Source: Dipodascopsis uninucleata var. uninucleata | Lineage: Eukaryota > Ascomycota > Lipomycetes > Lipomycetales > Lipomycetaceae | Reading direction: 5' to 3' | Assembly (NCBI GenBank): GCA_030568195.1 | Contig: JAJLTO010000003.1 | Location: 270,501 to 334,500, forward strand | DNA: 64,000 bases | In this document: positions 11,176 through 21,984 of the stretch, piece after piece | Position numbering within the stretch: position 1 is the stretch's first letter | Layout: every line of letters begins with the position of its first letter | The notes under the pieces: generated by a model | Seen by the model: the letters and a program-made list of their open reading frames with translations, nothing else | The model's database searches: none | What the model was told of the DNA's origin: nothing | Made by a program: the position numbers and the translations under genes

Positions 11176-13939
11176 ATGAGTAAAAGACGTCCTGATACGC
11201 AGCTAACAAGAGATGACTTGGAGGCATTTGGCGATGACTATGACCGCCATGGTCCTCCAGATCCTTCCATTGAAGCTAGTGCGCAAGTGATGTCTAAAAG
11301 AAAGTAAGTTGCTAAGTTTTTGAATTATATCATTGAGAATAGATTCTCTGATTGAGTGGCTTGAACTACGATTCGGACATTTAGTTTAGAAGTAAATCCA
11401 ATGGAACTGCTCTTAGAATTATTATTGAATGCGGTCGATCATATTCACTAATAACATTTCAATGTCTAGAATCGCGCAACCGCGCTCAAGGAAAGTGTTA
11501 AATGGAGCGGGAAGCATTGCTCCATCGCCATCTACAAACGGGGAATCTAACCCTTTTGCAAATATTGGTTCATCTGCGTCAAAACCAAATCCGTTCGGAT
11601 CGCTTGTGCAATCGAGCTCGAGCGCGACTCCAGTTGGGGGTCCCGATTCTAAACTACAGTTTAGTTCTGGGTTGTCTTCGACTAGCAATGCTTCGAAGCC
11701 TTTTAGCTTTGGAGTAATATCTACTCCGTCTTTATCGAATGCCTCAAAAGCAGACTCTGAGGAGGGCGAGATGGTATATGCAGGACTTTCACCTGAGTTC
11801 ACTAAGTTTTTGAAGATTCGTGCATTGAATGAAAAATTCGGCGGCGCTGTTACTGATGGATTAAATAAAGATAAACTAGCTGATCTGGTAGAAACATGCA
11901 AAACATATATAAAATATTTTGAACAGATCGAGAGCGAGCACTCGAAAGTAAATGCTGATGCTGAGGAATCTTCTGAGAACATATCGACTACTCCAGCATC
12001 CTCTAGTTTTTCGGCGACTCCATCATCACGGCCATTGCCATCCACAATTGCATCTTCAGCTCTACCTTCTACAGTTTCATTTAATTTCGGAAAGACAGCC
12101 CTTAGCACCTCCAGTTCATCGATATCACCTGGATTTGGTTCGAAGTTCACAACTACTGAGGAATCTACAAGATTATCGGATCTCACAACAACGACAACTA
12201 ACGTAGGATCTTCGCTATCTACGCAATCCACGGCTTTTTCTAGCTCTACTCCATTTAACTTTAACAAGCCAGCAGAGACTATCCACGAGAAGGCAACTGC
12301 TAAAGCGAAAGCAACGGAAAAGACAACAGTAAACGAAGACTCCGAATCCAGCTCTGACTCTGACTCTGACTCTCCAAAGATCGAGGGTCCGACATTTAAT
12401 ATCACTTCAAATTTGATGAAGTCGAAAGATTCGCCATTTAGCTTTTCGTCGTCTAATAAAGGAAACGGACCTAATTTAGATGGTCCAGCGTTCAAGTTGT
12501 CTGATTCTGCAGCTAAGATTACCAAGAGTCCATTTAAGTTTACTGGCCCTTCGACTGCTTCAAGTTCTGCATATGCAAGCGATGCTAAGGATTCGTCCAG
12601 TACCGAAAAATCTAATGAGTTATCTTCTGAGAAGAGACCTGCTGAGAACAAATCTCCGTTTAGCTTTGGGTCAGCTACCGCTGAAACCAGTATTTCGGCC
12701 GCGAAGCCACAATTTAGCTTTGGGTCATCCGGTAACAGTACAGCGTTTTCGAGTAAACCAGCAACAACTACTCCTTCGTTCAGCTTTGGAACAATCAATC
12801 CGCAGAAAATGGGATCAACAGAAAAAGAAAGCAAAGCACCTATATTTGGTGCTTCATCTGTATTTGGATCTTCAAATTCCAGTTTTGGAAAGGAAGACAA
12901 GAAATCAGATGCTAATGATGGGCAAAAGGCTAAGACACCACCTCCTACAAGCATTCTAGGATCAAGTACTGGGTCTGACGCTACTGGAAGTCCGCTGAAA
13001 ATTACGAGCCTAGGCTCGAACAATTCGTCTTCTGCGCCAAGTACATTTAAGCTTAGTTTTAGCAAACCTGGAGAATCTGGTCCTACTGCTGTTACTGATA
13101 GCTTCAAGTTTAATATTCCAGCAACTTCTAGTAGTGCTGCTAGTGATCCGTCAAAAAGTACAGACACCTTGTCTGATAAGCCGTCGTTTTCATTCGGTTT
13201 ACCATCATCTACGTCATCTACTACGTCATCACCATCTAATAACTTATGGACGCCAGACAAAGGAGTTAAGTTCGGTCAGTCTGATACATCAAAGTCTATC
13301 AGCAGCAATGAAGGGACTCCAAGTAAGTCTGTCGAATTCAAAAATCCGCTGACGAGTACATTTGGATCCTCTTCCACATCAGGCGCTGTACCTTCTTTTG
13401 CTTTCAAACCATCGGTTGGATTTTCCTTCGGCTCAAATCCTTCACAAATAACTCCATCGTCATCTATTTCAGAATCTTCAGCTGAGTCTGCTAAGCCTGT
13501 GGAATCAGCCAATACCGAAGAGGGAGAAGATGGCGATGCAGCACCTAAGGAGGCGCAAATAAATCTTGCCGAAAAGGGACCTGGTGAGGAAGATGAAGAT
13601 GTCGCAATGGAGGGACGGACCAGAGTTTATCAATATAAGTCTGCAGAGGAGAATAAGGGCACTGCTGGATTTGTATCAATAGGAGTTGGCCCATATCGTA
13701 TTTTGACTCACTCGAAGACCAAAAAGTCACGTATATTAGTGCGTGCTGATGGCTCAGGGCGCATATTGATTAACATTGCATTACGACCTAATGTTGAATA
13801 CAAGACCGGTCCAGGTGGACAAGTAAGAGTTGTTGACGCTTTGGCGGATGGCAAATTTGTGTCGTATTTATTGAAGCTTAAGACTGTCGACGATGCGGAA
13901 AAGTTGAAAAATATATTGGAGGAGAAGAAAAATGAGTAG
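11176..13939 (+). CDS. NUP2: Nup2/Nup50-type FG nucleoporin with Ran-binding domain
   Basis: Exon 1 (11176-11303) and exon 2 (11470-13939) join in phase to 865 aa. The N-terminus begins MSKRRPDTQLTRDD and crosses the splice as KRKIAQPRSRK, the Nup50-type importin-alpha-binding segment. Next comes a short helical region (AGLSPEFTKFLKIRALNEKF), a long Ser/Thr-rich domain with many FSFG and FGSS repeats, and a C-terminal RanBD1 domain from about residue 755 (RVYQYK, GPYRILTHSKTKKSRILVR, LNIALR-like core). In yeast Nup2 and fission yeast Nup61, this protein works at the nuclear basket, binding karyopherin-alpha and Ran-GTP to help cargo release. A 612-codon antisense ORF is a by-product of the Ser-rich composition. 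High confidence. Confidence 0.94.
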
Positions 13940-14494
13940 TTTGAGAATGGCTCTAAAAACATGGAGGAGATACGATATTAGACATCTTGTGCTTGCATAA
14001 TAGCTACATCCACAGGATTTCAGAATTTTAATATTTCATCAAGTTTGAATACATCCGTCTAATTGTTTAACATTTGTATTACTGCTCAAAATATATAATA
14101 ATATATATTATGTTTGGAAAAAAAGTAGAGTTCTGTCTTACTCGAAAGAATTTATGCAGAATGTTGTTTTATATGAATTGTTCTTTTGTTCCTATACTAT
14201 TTGTGTGTATTAAACTTTTTACGAGTTCATTTGATTACTTAAAGCTCAGAAATATGGCCTTAGGCTGCTAATATTTTCTAACTCAGGAAAAGAATAGAAA
14301 CGTACAACCCAGTATAGTTTTATTACATTCAATGTCTTTTTGCATGGACCAGTTGTCGTCGTAAATATATACACCAAACCCATATTTCACGTGAGGAGGT
14401 GCAACTTTTTACTGCTTACTCTGTCATTATCAATCAGCCGTACTTGGAGCTCACGACCAAAGTGGGACAGAACGAAATTAATCGTATAAACAGA
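13940..14494. other. intergenic region
   Basis: 555 bp between tandem plus-strand genes. It is AT-rich with an alternating TA stretch at 14090-14110. A 65-codon ORF here is hydrophobic/basic noise; nothing else seen. Confidence 0.4.
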
Positions 14495-15331
14495 ATGTCA
14501 TATGATGATGCTTCTTTTGATGAGTCGATAATACGGGATAGCATCCAGAAGATTGACTTAGAGCCAATTTATTTAAATGAGCAGTACACCTCAAGTATAA
14601 AAGCTCTCAGAGGCAAGGCCGCAGTATCAGACACGTCGTTTAGAGGAATATTACAATATATAGAATCAACAGCAGGGGATCTGGCTGAATATAATATTAG
14701 TGTAAATAGACTCGAAAAGAAGCTAGCGCGTCTTATTGATTTACATAGTATTTTGAAGTCAGAACCTGATGCTCTGCAGATAGCAGTTGATGCAGATCAA
14801 GATGGACGTGATCCCGCAGAAGCATATGAATACGCCATTCGTGAGGTAGAAGATGACTTGCTACAACAATCTGACTTGGCAAAATATAGTACACACCCAA
14901 ATTTTATTAATTTTAAAAGGGTTATATGGGAGTCTCAGTTCAATGATGAGGATATGCCAGCCATTGAGGATTGGTTTGATGAGAACGGCCAGTCTATGAG
15001 TATCAATGAGATCAAAGAACGACAGCAGAACAACTCTGACGATTTGGTAGTTGCGCAGGAGCGGCGGTCATTCAAATGTCCAATTTCATTAACAGTGTTA
15101 AGAGACCCGGTGACATCGACTGTCTGCAAGCATAGTTATTCGCGCGAGCCTCTTACAGAGCTGATTGTAAATACTGCACGAAGACGTACGGGAACGATTG
15201 AATGCCCAGTAGCAGGTTGCAATAAAATGATTTCACTGGAAAAAGTACGCCCGGATACTGCATTGGCAAGGAGAGTCGATAGATATCTTAGTCAGCAGAC
15301 ACAGGATGAAAGCTTCGATCAAATTTACTGA
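14495..15331 (+). CDS. MMS21: SUMO E3 ligase Mms21/Nse2 of the Smc5-Smc6 complex
   Basis: A single exon of 278 aa starts at the ATG 14495-14497; the frame is open further upstream but without an ATG. The N-terminal half is helical, as expected for the arm-binding region that docks on Smc5. The C-terminus has an SP-RING: FKCPISLTVLRDPVTS, then CKHSY, then IECPVAGCNKMISLEKVRPD, giving the Cys-His-Cys-Cys pattern typical of Mms21 and other Siz/PIAS-like ligases. It sumoylates repair and cohesion factors and is needed for resistance to DNA damage. The size is close to known homologues (about 250-270 aa). The only competing identity would be another SP-RING ligase, but the short length and C-terminal RING fit Nse2. 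Confidence 0.93.
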   Translation: MSYDDASFDESIIRDSIQKIDLEPIYLNEQYTSSIKALRGKAAVSDTSFRGILQYIESTAGDLAEYNISVNRLEKKLARLIDLHSILKSEPDALQIAVDADQDGRDPAEAYEYAIREVEDDLLQQSDLAKYSTHPNFINFKRVIWESQFNDEDMPAIEDWFDENGQSMSINEIKERQQNNSDDLVVAQERRSFKCPISLTVLRDPVTSTVCKHSYSREPLTELIVNTARRRTGTIECPVAGCNKMISLEKVRPDTALARRVDRYLSQQTQDESFDQIY

Positions 15332-15681
15332 GCTCAAGAGATCTCATAAGAGAATACTGATTGCATATGTATAGTGACTTTTCTTTTAGTTTGTATTTCT
15401 ATTATTTTAGCCTTTTTATTTTGTATATTACTTCAAAGTTTAAGAATAAATCACTACTACTCATTGCATCATTTTCAAACCTATGTAAAAGAGGGTCCTT
15501 ACTTCTATGTCGCAAATAACGTACTTCGTATTAATTGAGACCATATTATGCATAAGTTTGTATCGCAGGAGTCGTCGTAGCCTGTAGAGCATGCATAAAA
15601 TTGCATAAATATGAAATAATTATTCACTTATAATTTACACACAATGACGGTAAAAAGTGATTTGCCTTTACATTGAAATGG
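15332..15681. other. 3' intergenic region
   Basis: 350 bp of AT-rich DNA between the Mms21 stop and the tRNA. Nothing further is recognised. Confidence 0.4.
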
Positions 15682-15755
15682 GACTCCGTGGCCAAGCTGG
15701 TTAAGGCGTACGGCTGTTAACCGTAAGATCGAGAGTTCGATCCTCTCCGGGGTCG
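15682..15755 (+). tRNA. tRNA-Asn(GUU), intronless
   Basis: 74 nt fold into a full cloverleaf. The acceptor stem GACTCCG pairs with CGGGGTC (one T-G pair), discriminator G at 15755. The anticodon stem TACGG/CCGTA encloses loop CTGTTAA with anticodon GTT. The T arm is GAGAG-TTCGATC-CTCTC, which also supplies the B box. No intron. Confidence 0.97.
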
Positions 15756-15764
15756 TTTTTTTTT
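15756..15764 (+). terminator. RNA polymerase III terminator
   Basis: Nine consecutive T residues immediately after the tRNA discriminator base, a standard Pol III stop. Confidence 0.9.
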
Positions 15765-17951
15765 GGTTCAAATACAGGTTACCTGTATGATCTGTATTTA
15801 CAGAGGTTGTCAAGAATGAGGATAATCACCCTCTTCGGAAATATTTGCTGTAGTACAAGGAAATCATACAATCTTTGTTTATGTTCGTGCAGTACAAAGA
15901 TTATGTTAAATTGATCTGTTTTTTAGGTAGAGTAACAGTTTCTAGGATCAACAGTATCGCGTCATCAAAATAGTAAAATGTATATCGCATGGACATATGT
16001 AGACTGGGAAGACCACCAAGACATCACTGTACATAGCAACTGGATACTATATAAATTTCTTACATATATTACTATTGAACATTACCAATTCACATAACAG
16101 AGTCGTCTAAACGAGGACTCGATATCGTGTTAGCTCGGCAAACCATCCCTATACCATCACTGGACTGCTGCGTTCATGTACACTGTTCACGCTTATGAGC
16201 CTTAGGACGAAACATAGGAAGTAGTCAAAGAATTAAGAATGATGCAGCTACTTATTCATAGAAGCAACGAAGCTGATACAAGCGTTACGTAAAAAGACGG
16301 ACACTCTAGACTAGTAGAGCTACCGAAGTCGAGATAGCAAATGCGACGCAAGGTGGACATTAGAACGATTACGGAGTTAGGCTGTAGCGATTTTGTAGCG
16401 TTCCTCCTACGCTGTGCGCGTAGCTCTTGGCATATAGACTGATTAATCACTTCTTGTAAATGTTCGAGCAGAATGTCAGTACGGCAGGAGGTCGGTCAAT
16501 TCCGATTCTCGGGATAAAGTGCCAGTAGCGGCATAGTAAAAATCCGGCCCATTTCACGACAGGCGAGAACTCTGTGATCTAGCGGGCAGGCAATCAGCGT
16601 CATTCACAGTTCCAGTATTATTATATAATCCAGGGCAATCTCTTGGACTCTTGCGCTATTATTACACAGCATCTAACCAGAGAGGTTACGCACTTACTTA
16701 GTCATCTGAATGGGTGGCTGAATTAGACTAAACATTCTACGACTCTCGCCTAGCACTCTGCGAGTCGATAGTGACAACAAAGCCATGCCATATATCTACA
16801 CAGGACGCGCGTAACAGCATCTGGATACGTGACTGCGGAGTGAAACGCAGAAAAAACCAAAGAGATGCCAAATCATTTATTAAAAAACTACGTGTAACAT
16901 TAAGTCCATCAAATACAAAACCGAAGTATCTTACAATATTGATAAAAGCGTGTAAGAGAATCAAGCGCACAAAACAGTACTTTCTTCTCGGCTTTCTAGA
17001 ACAAGGTAGCAAAGACAATGTAAAAAACGGGACTGCTTCAGATACGGCTAAGCAAATTTGAACGTAGGAACTAGGCACAAAAATAGAATGGGGGCGGCGC
17101 ATGGTAAAAGGGCAAAACTAAAATCACTGAAACGTGCGCGCTCAGGCAAAGCACAATGTAAACGTCCAAAAATAAAAGATTAGAAAACAAATGAAAAAGT
17201 GGATAAAAATAACATGAAAGAATAAAAGAACCACATGGAGTAAACTAGAATTTTTAGCTTATGTGGACAGAAATCAGTGTTTGCGTTCCAATTAATGCGC
17301 TATGAAATCCCTCAATAAGCTATAGCACAGTATTGTGGCTAAGTTTGTTCCTTGACTCTAATGGTCATACATCTTTCCGCCCTGCCATATATATACATGC
17401 TTTGTTTCTCGCGAATTTCATATTAGTACAGTTTCACGAAGCCATATTTCAACAGGGGGCTTTAAAAACGTGTCTCTATTATAAACTTGTAGCTAGGCAG
17501 ATCTTGCCATATCTTTCTGTATTGCGCATCTAACTTACAAACTTCTAATCTATCGTCCTAAAGGACACGTAATAAGGTAAGTTAATCGCAAATTTTTGAA
17601 TGTCGCTTGCCTTGTTCGTGGATTAGTTATGCAGGCAGACCACAAGATCTCCGTCTAAACCAGACCAACAATGATTTGATGTTGTCCGTCAAGCAGTTAA
17701 AATGAACAATATACAGTGCTTTCTCTCGAAGGAAGTTATCATCAAATTTAGAGAGTAATTTTAGATGTGACGCAATTCCGGTGATACTCGGAAATTTTAA
17801 CAAGAACCTTTCTAACGGTTTCTTTTTTATTCATAGACCTCTGTTTATTTATTGCGTATATCCCCGTTGTATTTGTGTCGAACAGTCAAAAACAGTCAAA
17901 TCAAGAGACTTAAAATAATAAGTTTTTAGACCAAATCAGTTATAAGAAAAG
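15765..17951. other. gene-poor region of about 2.2 kb
   Basis: No spliced or unspliced gene is recognisable. Antisense ORFs of 96 and 121 codons overlap at 16737-17102 but show no domain or compositional sign of coding. The central part (about 16090-17100) looks less AT-rich than the flanks. The last few hundred bases should hold the promoter and leader of the CYSTM gene. Confidence 0.5.
17881..17900. repeat. perfect tandem 10-bp repeat upstream of the CYSTM gene
   Basis: AACAGTCAAA occurs twice without a gap, ending 51 bp before the ATG at 17952. It lies in the promoter or 5' leader and could be a paired factor site. Confidence 0.6.
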
Positions 17952-18416
17952 ATGAGTTACTATCCACAACAGGGAGGTGTAAGTAGAATTTTTATTCTTT
18001 GACTGAGCATTCTAGCTAAGAGATCTGTTCATTGCCCCTCAATAAGTAGTACGAATCTGCTTTTGGGACTAGATTCTCTTAGCTTTTTCCCAGGATTTGT
18101 TCCGATAGGATTTCTAAGCGAGGAATATTACTACATAAAAAATGAACTGAATGATTTTCTTTCTTTTGCTAACTATGAATGATTTTCGTATGTTTAGCCT
18201 CAGTATCCTCAGCAGGCATACAATGGTTATCCTCAACAAGGCTATCCTCCACAGGGTTACCCTCAGCAGCAGCCGTACTATCCTCCCCAGCAGCCTCCTC
18301 AACAGGTAATCGTTCAGCAGCAGCCACAGCGAAATAATGATGATTGTTGCACTGCTTTCTGCGCAGGTCTGTGCTGTTGTTGTGCTATGGAAGAGTGCGC
18401 TGACTGTTTGTGTTAA
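17952..18416 (+). CDS. CYSTM-family small cysteine-rich tail protein
   Basis: Exon 1 is 17952-17978 (MSYYPQQGG) and exon 2 is 18198-18416, giving 81 aa. A Pro/Gln/Tyr-rich N-terminal half with repeated YPQQGYPPQ units is followed by CCTAFCAGLCCCC and a short acidic/Cys tail. This is the CYSTM layout also seen in budding yeast YBR016W and YDL012C, small plasma-membrane-associated proteins linked to stress tolerance in several eukaryotes. The Cys cluster sits in the short membrane-inserted segment and may be palmitoylated. The 219-bp intron is long enough to hide another exon; none with good signals was seen. Confidence 0.85.
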
Positions 18417-19070
18417 TGTCACTACTATCTGACGTTGGTAGCAGGTCCAAATTCTTTATTGACATAGGCAATAAGCGTGTTCGGTGAATTGGCTTTTATT
18501 GCGATGTAATTATATTGCTTTGTTATTCTTTCTTTAAGCAAAGATTATTTTCTGATAATCTCTGGAATTTTTGGAAATAACAGAAATCATCGATGGAGTG
18601 TTATAGAGTGGATGCGTGCAAAAATAACTGAGGATATTGTATTCTATTTGGAAATTTGAATTTTTCCGCTTATTTTTAATATACGACCTCTCTTAAACTT
18701 ATGTATTTCCTTATTTGAAAGATTAGATCTCTAATTTCAGTGTATTCGTATAAGAGCGTCATTTGCATTTGATCAATTTCACTTTTTTAATTCGTGCAAT
18801 TAATTTATTCTACAAAGTGACGTGTATTTTTCTTATGGAAATTGATCGAGATTTCATGTTGTCGGTTTCCATAACTTTTTTTTTTGAAATCAGTTGTAGC
18901 AACCTTTCATTCAGCATGGTACACCCATATCGTTAGTACTGCAAATAGTTGCATTTGAAATTAATATCACTTATAATTCCTAGACCTATACCATATTCTC
19001 CAATAAAAAAATGTAATTTTTCCTTCTGTTCTATACAATTAAGAATTTAAATGAATGTCGTATAAAAATA
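18417..19070. other. convergent 3' intergenic region
   Basis: 654 bp between the CYSTM and Ess2 genes, T-rich with several AATAAA-like signals. No gene seen. Confidence 0.4.
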
Positions 19071-20579
19071 TCATTTTCTTATGACAGGAGTAGCTATGTG
19101 GCGATAAAGTCCATATCTGTCTGTAGCTTTTCTGTCACTTTGTTCTGATGATGTTCTAAATGAATCTTCCACCACATTAGTGGTTTGTCTTCTACTAGCA
19201 ATGCTGCTCAGAAGTCTTTGGCCAGCAGGCGTCACCATGGCTCTTCGAATATTAGGTCCGCTTTTAAATTTAGGTATTCCTCCTGGTGTTTGGGATCTCG
19301 TACGTGCACTCAGCTGCTGTTTAGCAACTAGTCTATGATGTAGCTCTTCCCTTTTTGGGGTATCAGCCATCCTAAACGGAGAAGCACCAGATACTGTTCT
19401 ATCAATACCTATACTCCACGAACTCGAATTTGTATACCCATCGAATGAGGATTCAGGTGAAGGTGCAGGTGAAACAAATGAAAAGCCTCTGACTTTTGGT
19501 GTTTCGTCACCTCTTTCACTGGGTGTACCTGATCTCGAAAAAAAGGATGTTGCTGAATATTGTAATTTATCGGAGCTCTCTGCTACTGCCGTACCAGATT
19601 CATTCCATATATCCGATGAAATTCTAGTATTTGTTTGTAATATTTCCTTCGCTTTAGCAGATTCTATCATCTCTTTGGACATCCCCAAGCCCTCAGGCTT
19701 GAACAATAGAGCATTCCGCGGATCACTGACTTTCCAGCTTGCCGGTTTTACAGGTCTATCATCCATTTTAATCAGCGATCGTTCATTTTCAGAATCTAAA
19801 AGTGTTTGGTTTTGCTGATAATCAATAGTACGCAGTCCGACCATTTGGTTACCGTTCCATATCCACGCAAATTTATCTCTATTACGCTGGTTTCTCTTGT
19901 CCAAGATATTGTAAAATGACTCATTATCTTCAGAGGTATATTTACTCTGAAACTCATCCAATCGTAATTCCATATTTACATTATAATCACCACCGCCGAT
20001 ATCTGCAGCATCGTCTGAGTGCATAGAATCATCAGATAGATAATCAGAACCAAGATCTTCTTCTGATTCATCACTCATATTACACAATCTCGGGGTTTCA
20101 GCACGATAATCAGCATTTCCAGACGATGGAGTCTCCATGCGCTCAAATTTTCTCTTCCGTCTCTCTCTTGCCTTTGATCGTCGCTCCTTTCGTATTTCTT
20201 CTTTGGCTAGTCCTCCAGTTTCCTGAAGTCTTTGTAACTTTCGCTGTAACTTCAGAGCTCTATCATTATCTCCCGAATTCAATGCCTCTAGATAAGCGTT
20301 CTGATATCGCAAGATTGGAAGATCGGGGAAATAATCGCGCTCAATAATTTTAGAGAGCGATTCAACATATGTATCTTCGTCAAGTCGCTTCGACGGACGC
20401 ACTATCTTCTTTACAAGGGGTGCTGGAGGCAACATCAGCTTTCCAACTGAATTTACCATCGTTCTAGAAGAAATTCCATTGTCAGTTTTAACAATAGCAT
20501 TGCTTTCTTCTTCATAATGTTGCTCGCAACATATTTCTATGTCACCTTGCATTTCATGCTGGCTCTTAACGATTTCCAT
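19071..20579 (-). CDS. ESS2: Ess2/DGCR14-family splicing-associated nuclear protein
   Basis: A single exon encodes 502 aa from the ATG at 20577-20579. The conserved N-terminal core RPSKRLDEDTYVESLSKII followed by ERDYFPDLPILR is the signature of the Es2/DGCR14 family (fission yeast Bis1). Later features match too: an acidic stretch, WNGNQMVGLRTIDYQ-like segment, and Ser/Thr-Pro-rich blocks with TPG motifs near the C-terminus. Family members associate with late spliceosomal complexes, and Bis1 is a stress-related nuclear protein. It sits 330 bp downstream of RPL27 on the same strand. Function beyond spliceosome association is not settled. Confidence 0.9.
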   Translation of the reverse strand: MEIVKSQHEMQGDIEICCEQHYEEESNAIVKTDNGISSRTMVNSVGKLMLPPAPLVKKIVRPSKRLDEDTYVESLSKIIERDYFPDLPILRYQNAYLEALNSGDNDRALKLQRKLQRLQETGGLAKEEIRKERRSKARERRKRKFERMETPSSGNADYRAETPRLCNMSDESEEDLGSDYLSDDSMHSDDAADIGGGDYNVNMELRLDEFQSKYTSEDNESFYNILDKRNQRNRDKFAWIWNGNQMVGLRTIDYQQNQTLLDSENERSLIKMDDRPVKPASWKVSDPRNALLFKPEGLGMSKEMIESAKAKEILQTNTRISSDIWNESGTAVAESSDKLQYSATSFFSRSGTPSERGDETPKVRGFSFVSPAPSPESSFDGYTNSSSWSIGIDRTVSGASPFRMADTPKREELHHRLVAKQQLSARTRSQTPGGIPKFKSGPNIRRAMVTPAGQRLLSSIASRRQTTNVVEDSFRTSSEQSDRKATDRYGLYRHIATPVIRK

Positions 20580-20909
20580 GCTCGGATACTGGCTCTGGTA
20601 GAATTAAATCGATGCTATGTGAAAGAAAGATATCTGCACAATTTACGCATAACCAAACCCTTGTCCTACAAAACTACATAATAAAATTTTCATCTAAGGG
20701 CTCTCAAAGTACCAAAACTGACTGTTAATAATTTGATGTTTCACATTTCGATATGCACTTTTTTGAGAAGAGGACGATATTAACAGAAATTTATAAATAA
20801 TAATATATAAGATATCAAGAAATCCGTAAATATATTTACAGTGAGAATATATTGTATTTTGTATATAGTACTACACCTCTCTTTTTAATAAGCCCATCCT
20901 TAAACATGT
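20580..20909. other. intergenic region between tandem minus-strand genes
   Basis: 330 bp, very AT-rich around 20780-20890, holding the RPL27 3' end and the ESS2 promoter. No gene seen. Confidence 0.4.
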
Positions 20910-21556
20910 TTAGAAGCGAAGCTTGGTGAAAAACCACTTGTTTCGGCCACTCTATATATGATACATTAATATTAGAAACACAATAACATCAAAAGAGATT
21001 ACTCCTTTAGAGTAGAATTACTAACCTGGTATCTCTCCTCAAAAGCCTGCTTGATCACCTTCTTGGCCTCCTCTCGCTGAGAAGGCTCCTTGAAAGTATC
21101 GTTGGTAATAACATTCTTAAGAGATTCAAGATCGAGTGTGTATCTAGTAGGCATCAAGTGATTGTAGTTAACGACTTTGATAAATGGCTTTATCTTAGAT
21201 CGCTTGGCAGCCTTCTTAGCACCCATTCCCTTGGTGACCTTCAATGGATAACGCTCAACACCAGCAACGAGAGCGTGTCCAAAAGGATGAGCCTTGGTTC
21301 CATTGTCCTCTGGCTTAACAATGACAACCTTTTTACCGGCGTATCGACCGTTGACGATGATGGCTATTAAAAACTGTTAACTAATCACTCTTGAGTGCAC
21401 TTGTATATAGAATTGCCATATATTTTTAACAGTGAACAGTACTTCCACATCTTCGTTTGAGAAGATCTTTAATATTGTAGAATATAAATAGCTCTCAATT
21501 AACTAATTCCAAACCAAATACATACCAACTTTGCCTTGCTTCAGAAATTTAGCCAT
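20910..21556 (-). CDS. RPL27: 60S ribosomal protein eL27
   Basis: Three exons on the minus strand, 21526-21556, 21026-21363 and 20910-20951, give 136 aa, exactly the family length. The protein starts [20 protein letters not shown], contains [13 protein letters not shown] and [11 protein letters not shown], and ends [13 protein letters not shown], which is the universal eL27 C-terminus supplied by the 14-codon last exon. Without the second splice the frame would end in an unrelated tail, so both introns are well supported. The first intron lies right after codon 10. Its promoter carries a HomolD-like box, described separately. Confidence 0.97.
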
Positions 21557-21702
21557 ATTAATATGTTGTTGTTCTCAACCGAGAGGTGTTGACTCTCAAA
21601 ATGCAAGATTGATCGATATTATAAAAAAGTGCAGCGTTGCGTTCTGTTGTGTTCAATTACAGTGCTAGAGTTGATGTCCCAGTGAAGGTTATAGCCCTAT
21701 TA

Positions 21703-21710
21703 TGTGACTG
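21703..21710 (-). promoter_or_regulatory. HomolD-like box of RPL27
   Basis: Minus-strand CAGTCACA, an exact match to the fission yeast HomolD element that replaces TATA in ribosomal protein genes. It lies 147 bp upstream of the RPL27 ATG, in the same orientation as the gene. Confidence 0.6.
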
Positions 21711-21749
21711 TTTTTTATTTATATTAATATAAGAGTTGGGTATTGTACT

Positions 21750-21755
21750 ACCCTA
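21750..21755 (+). promoter_or_regulatory. HomolE-like ACCCTA half-site
   Basis: ACCCTA lies 40 bp upstream of the HomolD box relative to RPL27. HomolE (ACCCTACCCTA) normally sits upstream of HomolD in fission yeast ribosomal protein promoters; only half of it is present here. Confidence 0.35.
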
Positions 21756-21984
21756 ATTCTTGTCTCGTGATTTGCTCTGTTGCCTTGGAAACTATTTGCA
21801 CTTTCTTGTAAATAAACATCTGAGCTCATCGCGGCCGAGAATGACCAAAATAATCAAATGAGTTGAAATCCTTAAACTCCTACGAACCTCTGCCTTATTC
21901 CAATATCAGGACACATATCAGGAATAATTTGCACTCGCTTACCTTAGATTCAGTCTCTTAAGGCTTTTATTGTTATTACCGGGA

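Larger units (their letters stand above)
21557..21984. other. divergent promoter region of RPL27 and the coiled-coil gene
   Basis: 428 bp between two divergent genes. It contains HomolD- and HomolE-like elements near the RPL27 side; no coding signal. Confidence 0.5.

Noticed and set aside
11422-13260. 612-codon antisense ORF across NUP2
   Set aside because: It is the mirror of Ser/Thr-rich FG-repeat coding sequence, which avoids stops on the other strand; its peptide is Leu/Asp/Val-biased with no domain.
14074-14271. 65-codon plus ORF between NUP2 and MMS21
   Set aside because: Phe/Leu/Tyr-rich composition typical of translated AT-rich spacer.
16737-17102. Overlapping ORFs of 121 (minus) and 96 (plus) codons
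   Set aside because: No recognisable motif, opposite strands of the same DNA, no splice context; likely chance in a region of lower AT.
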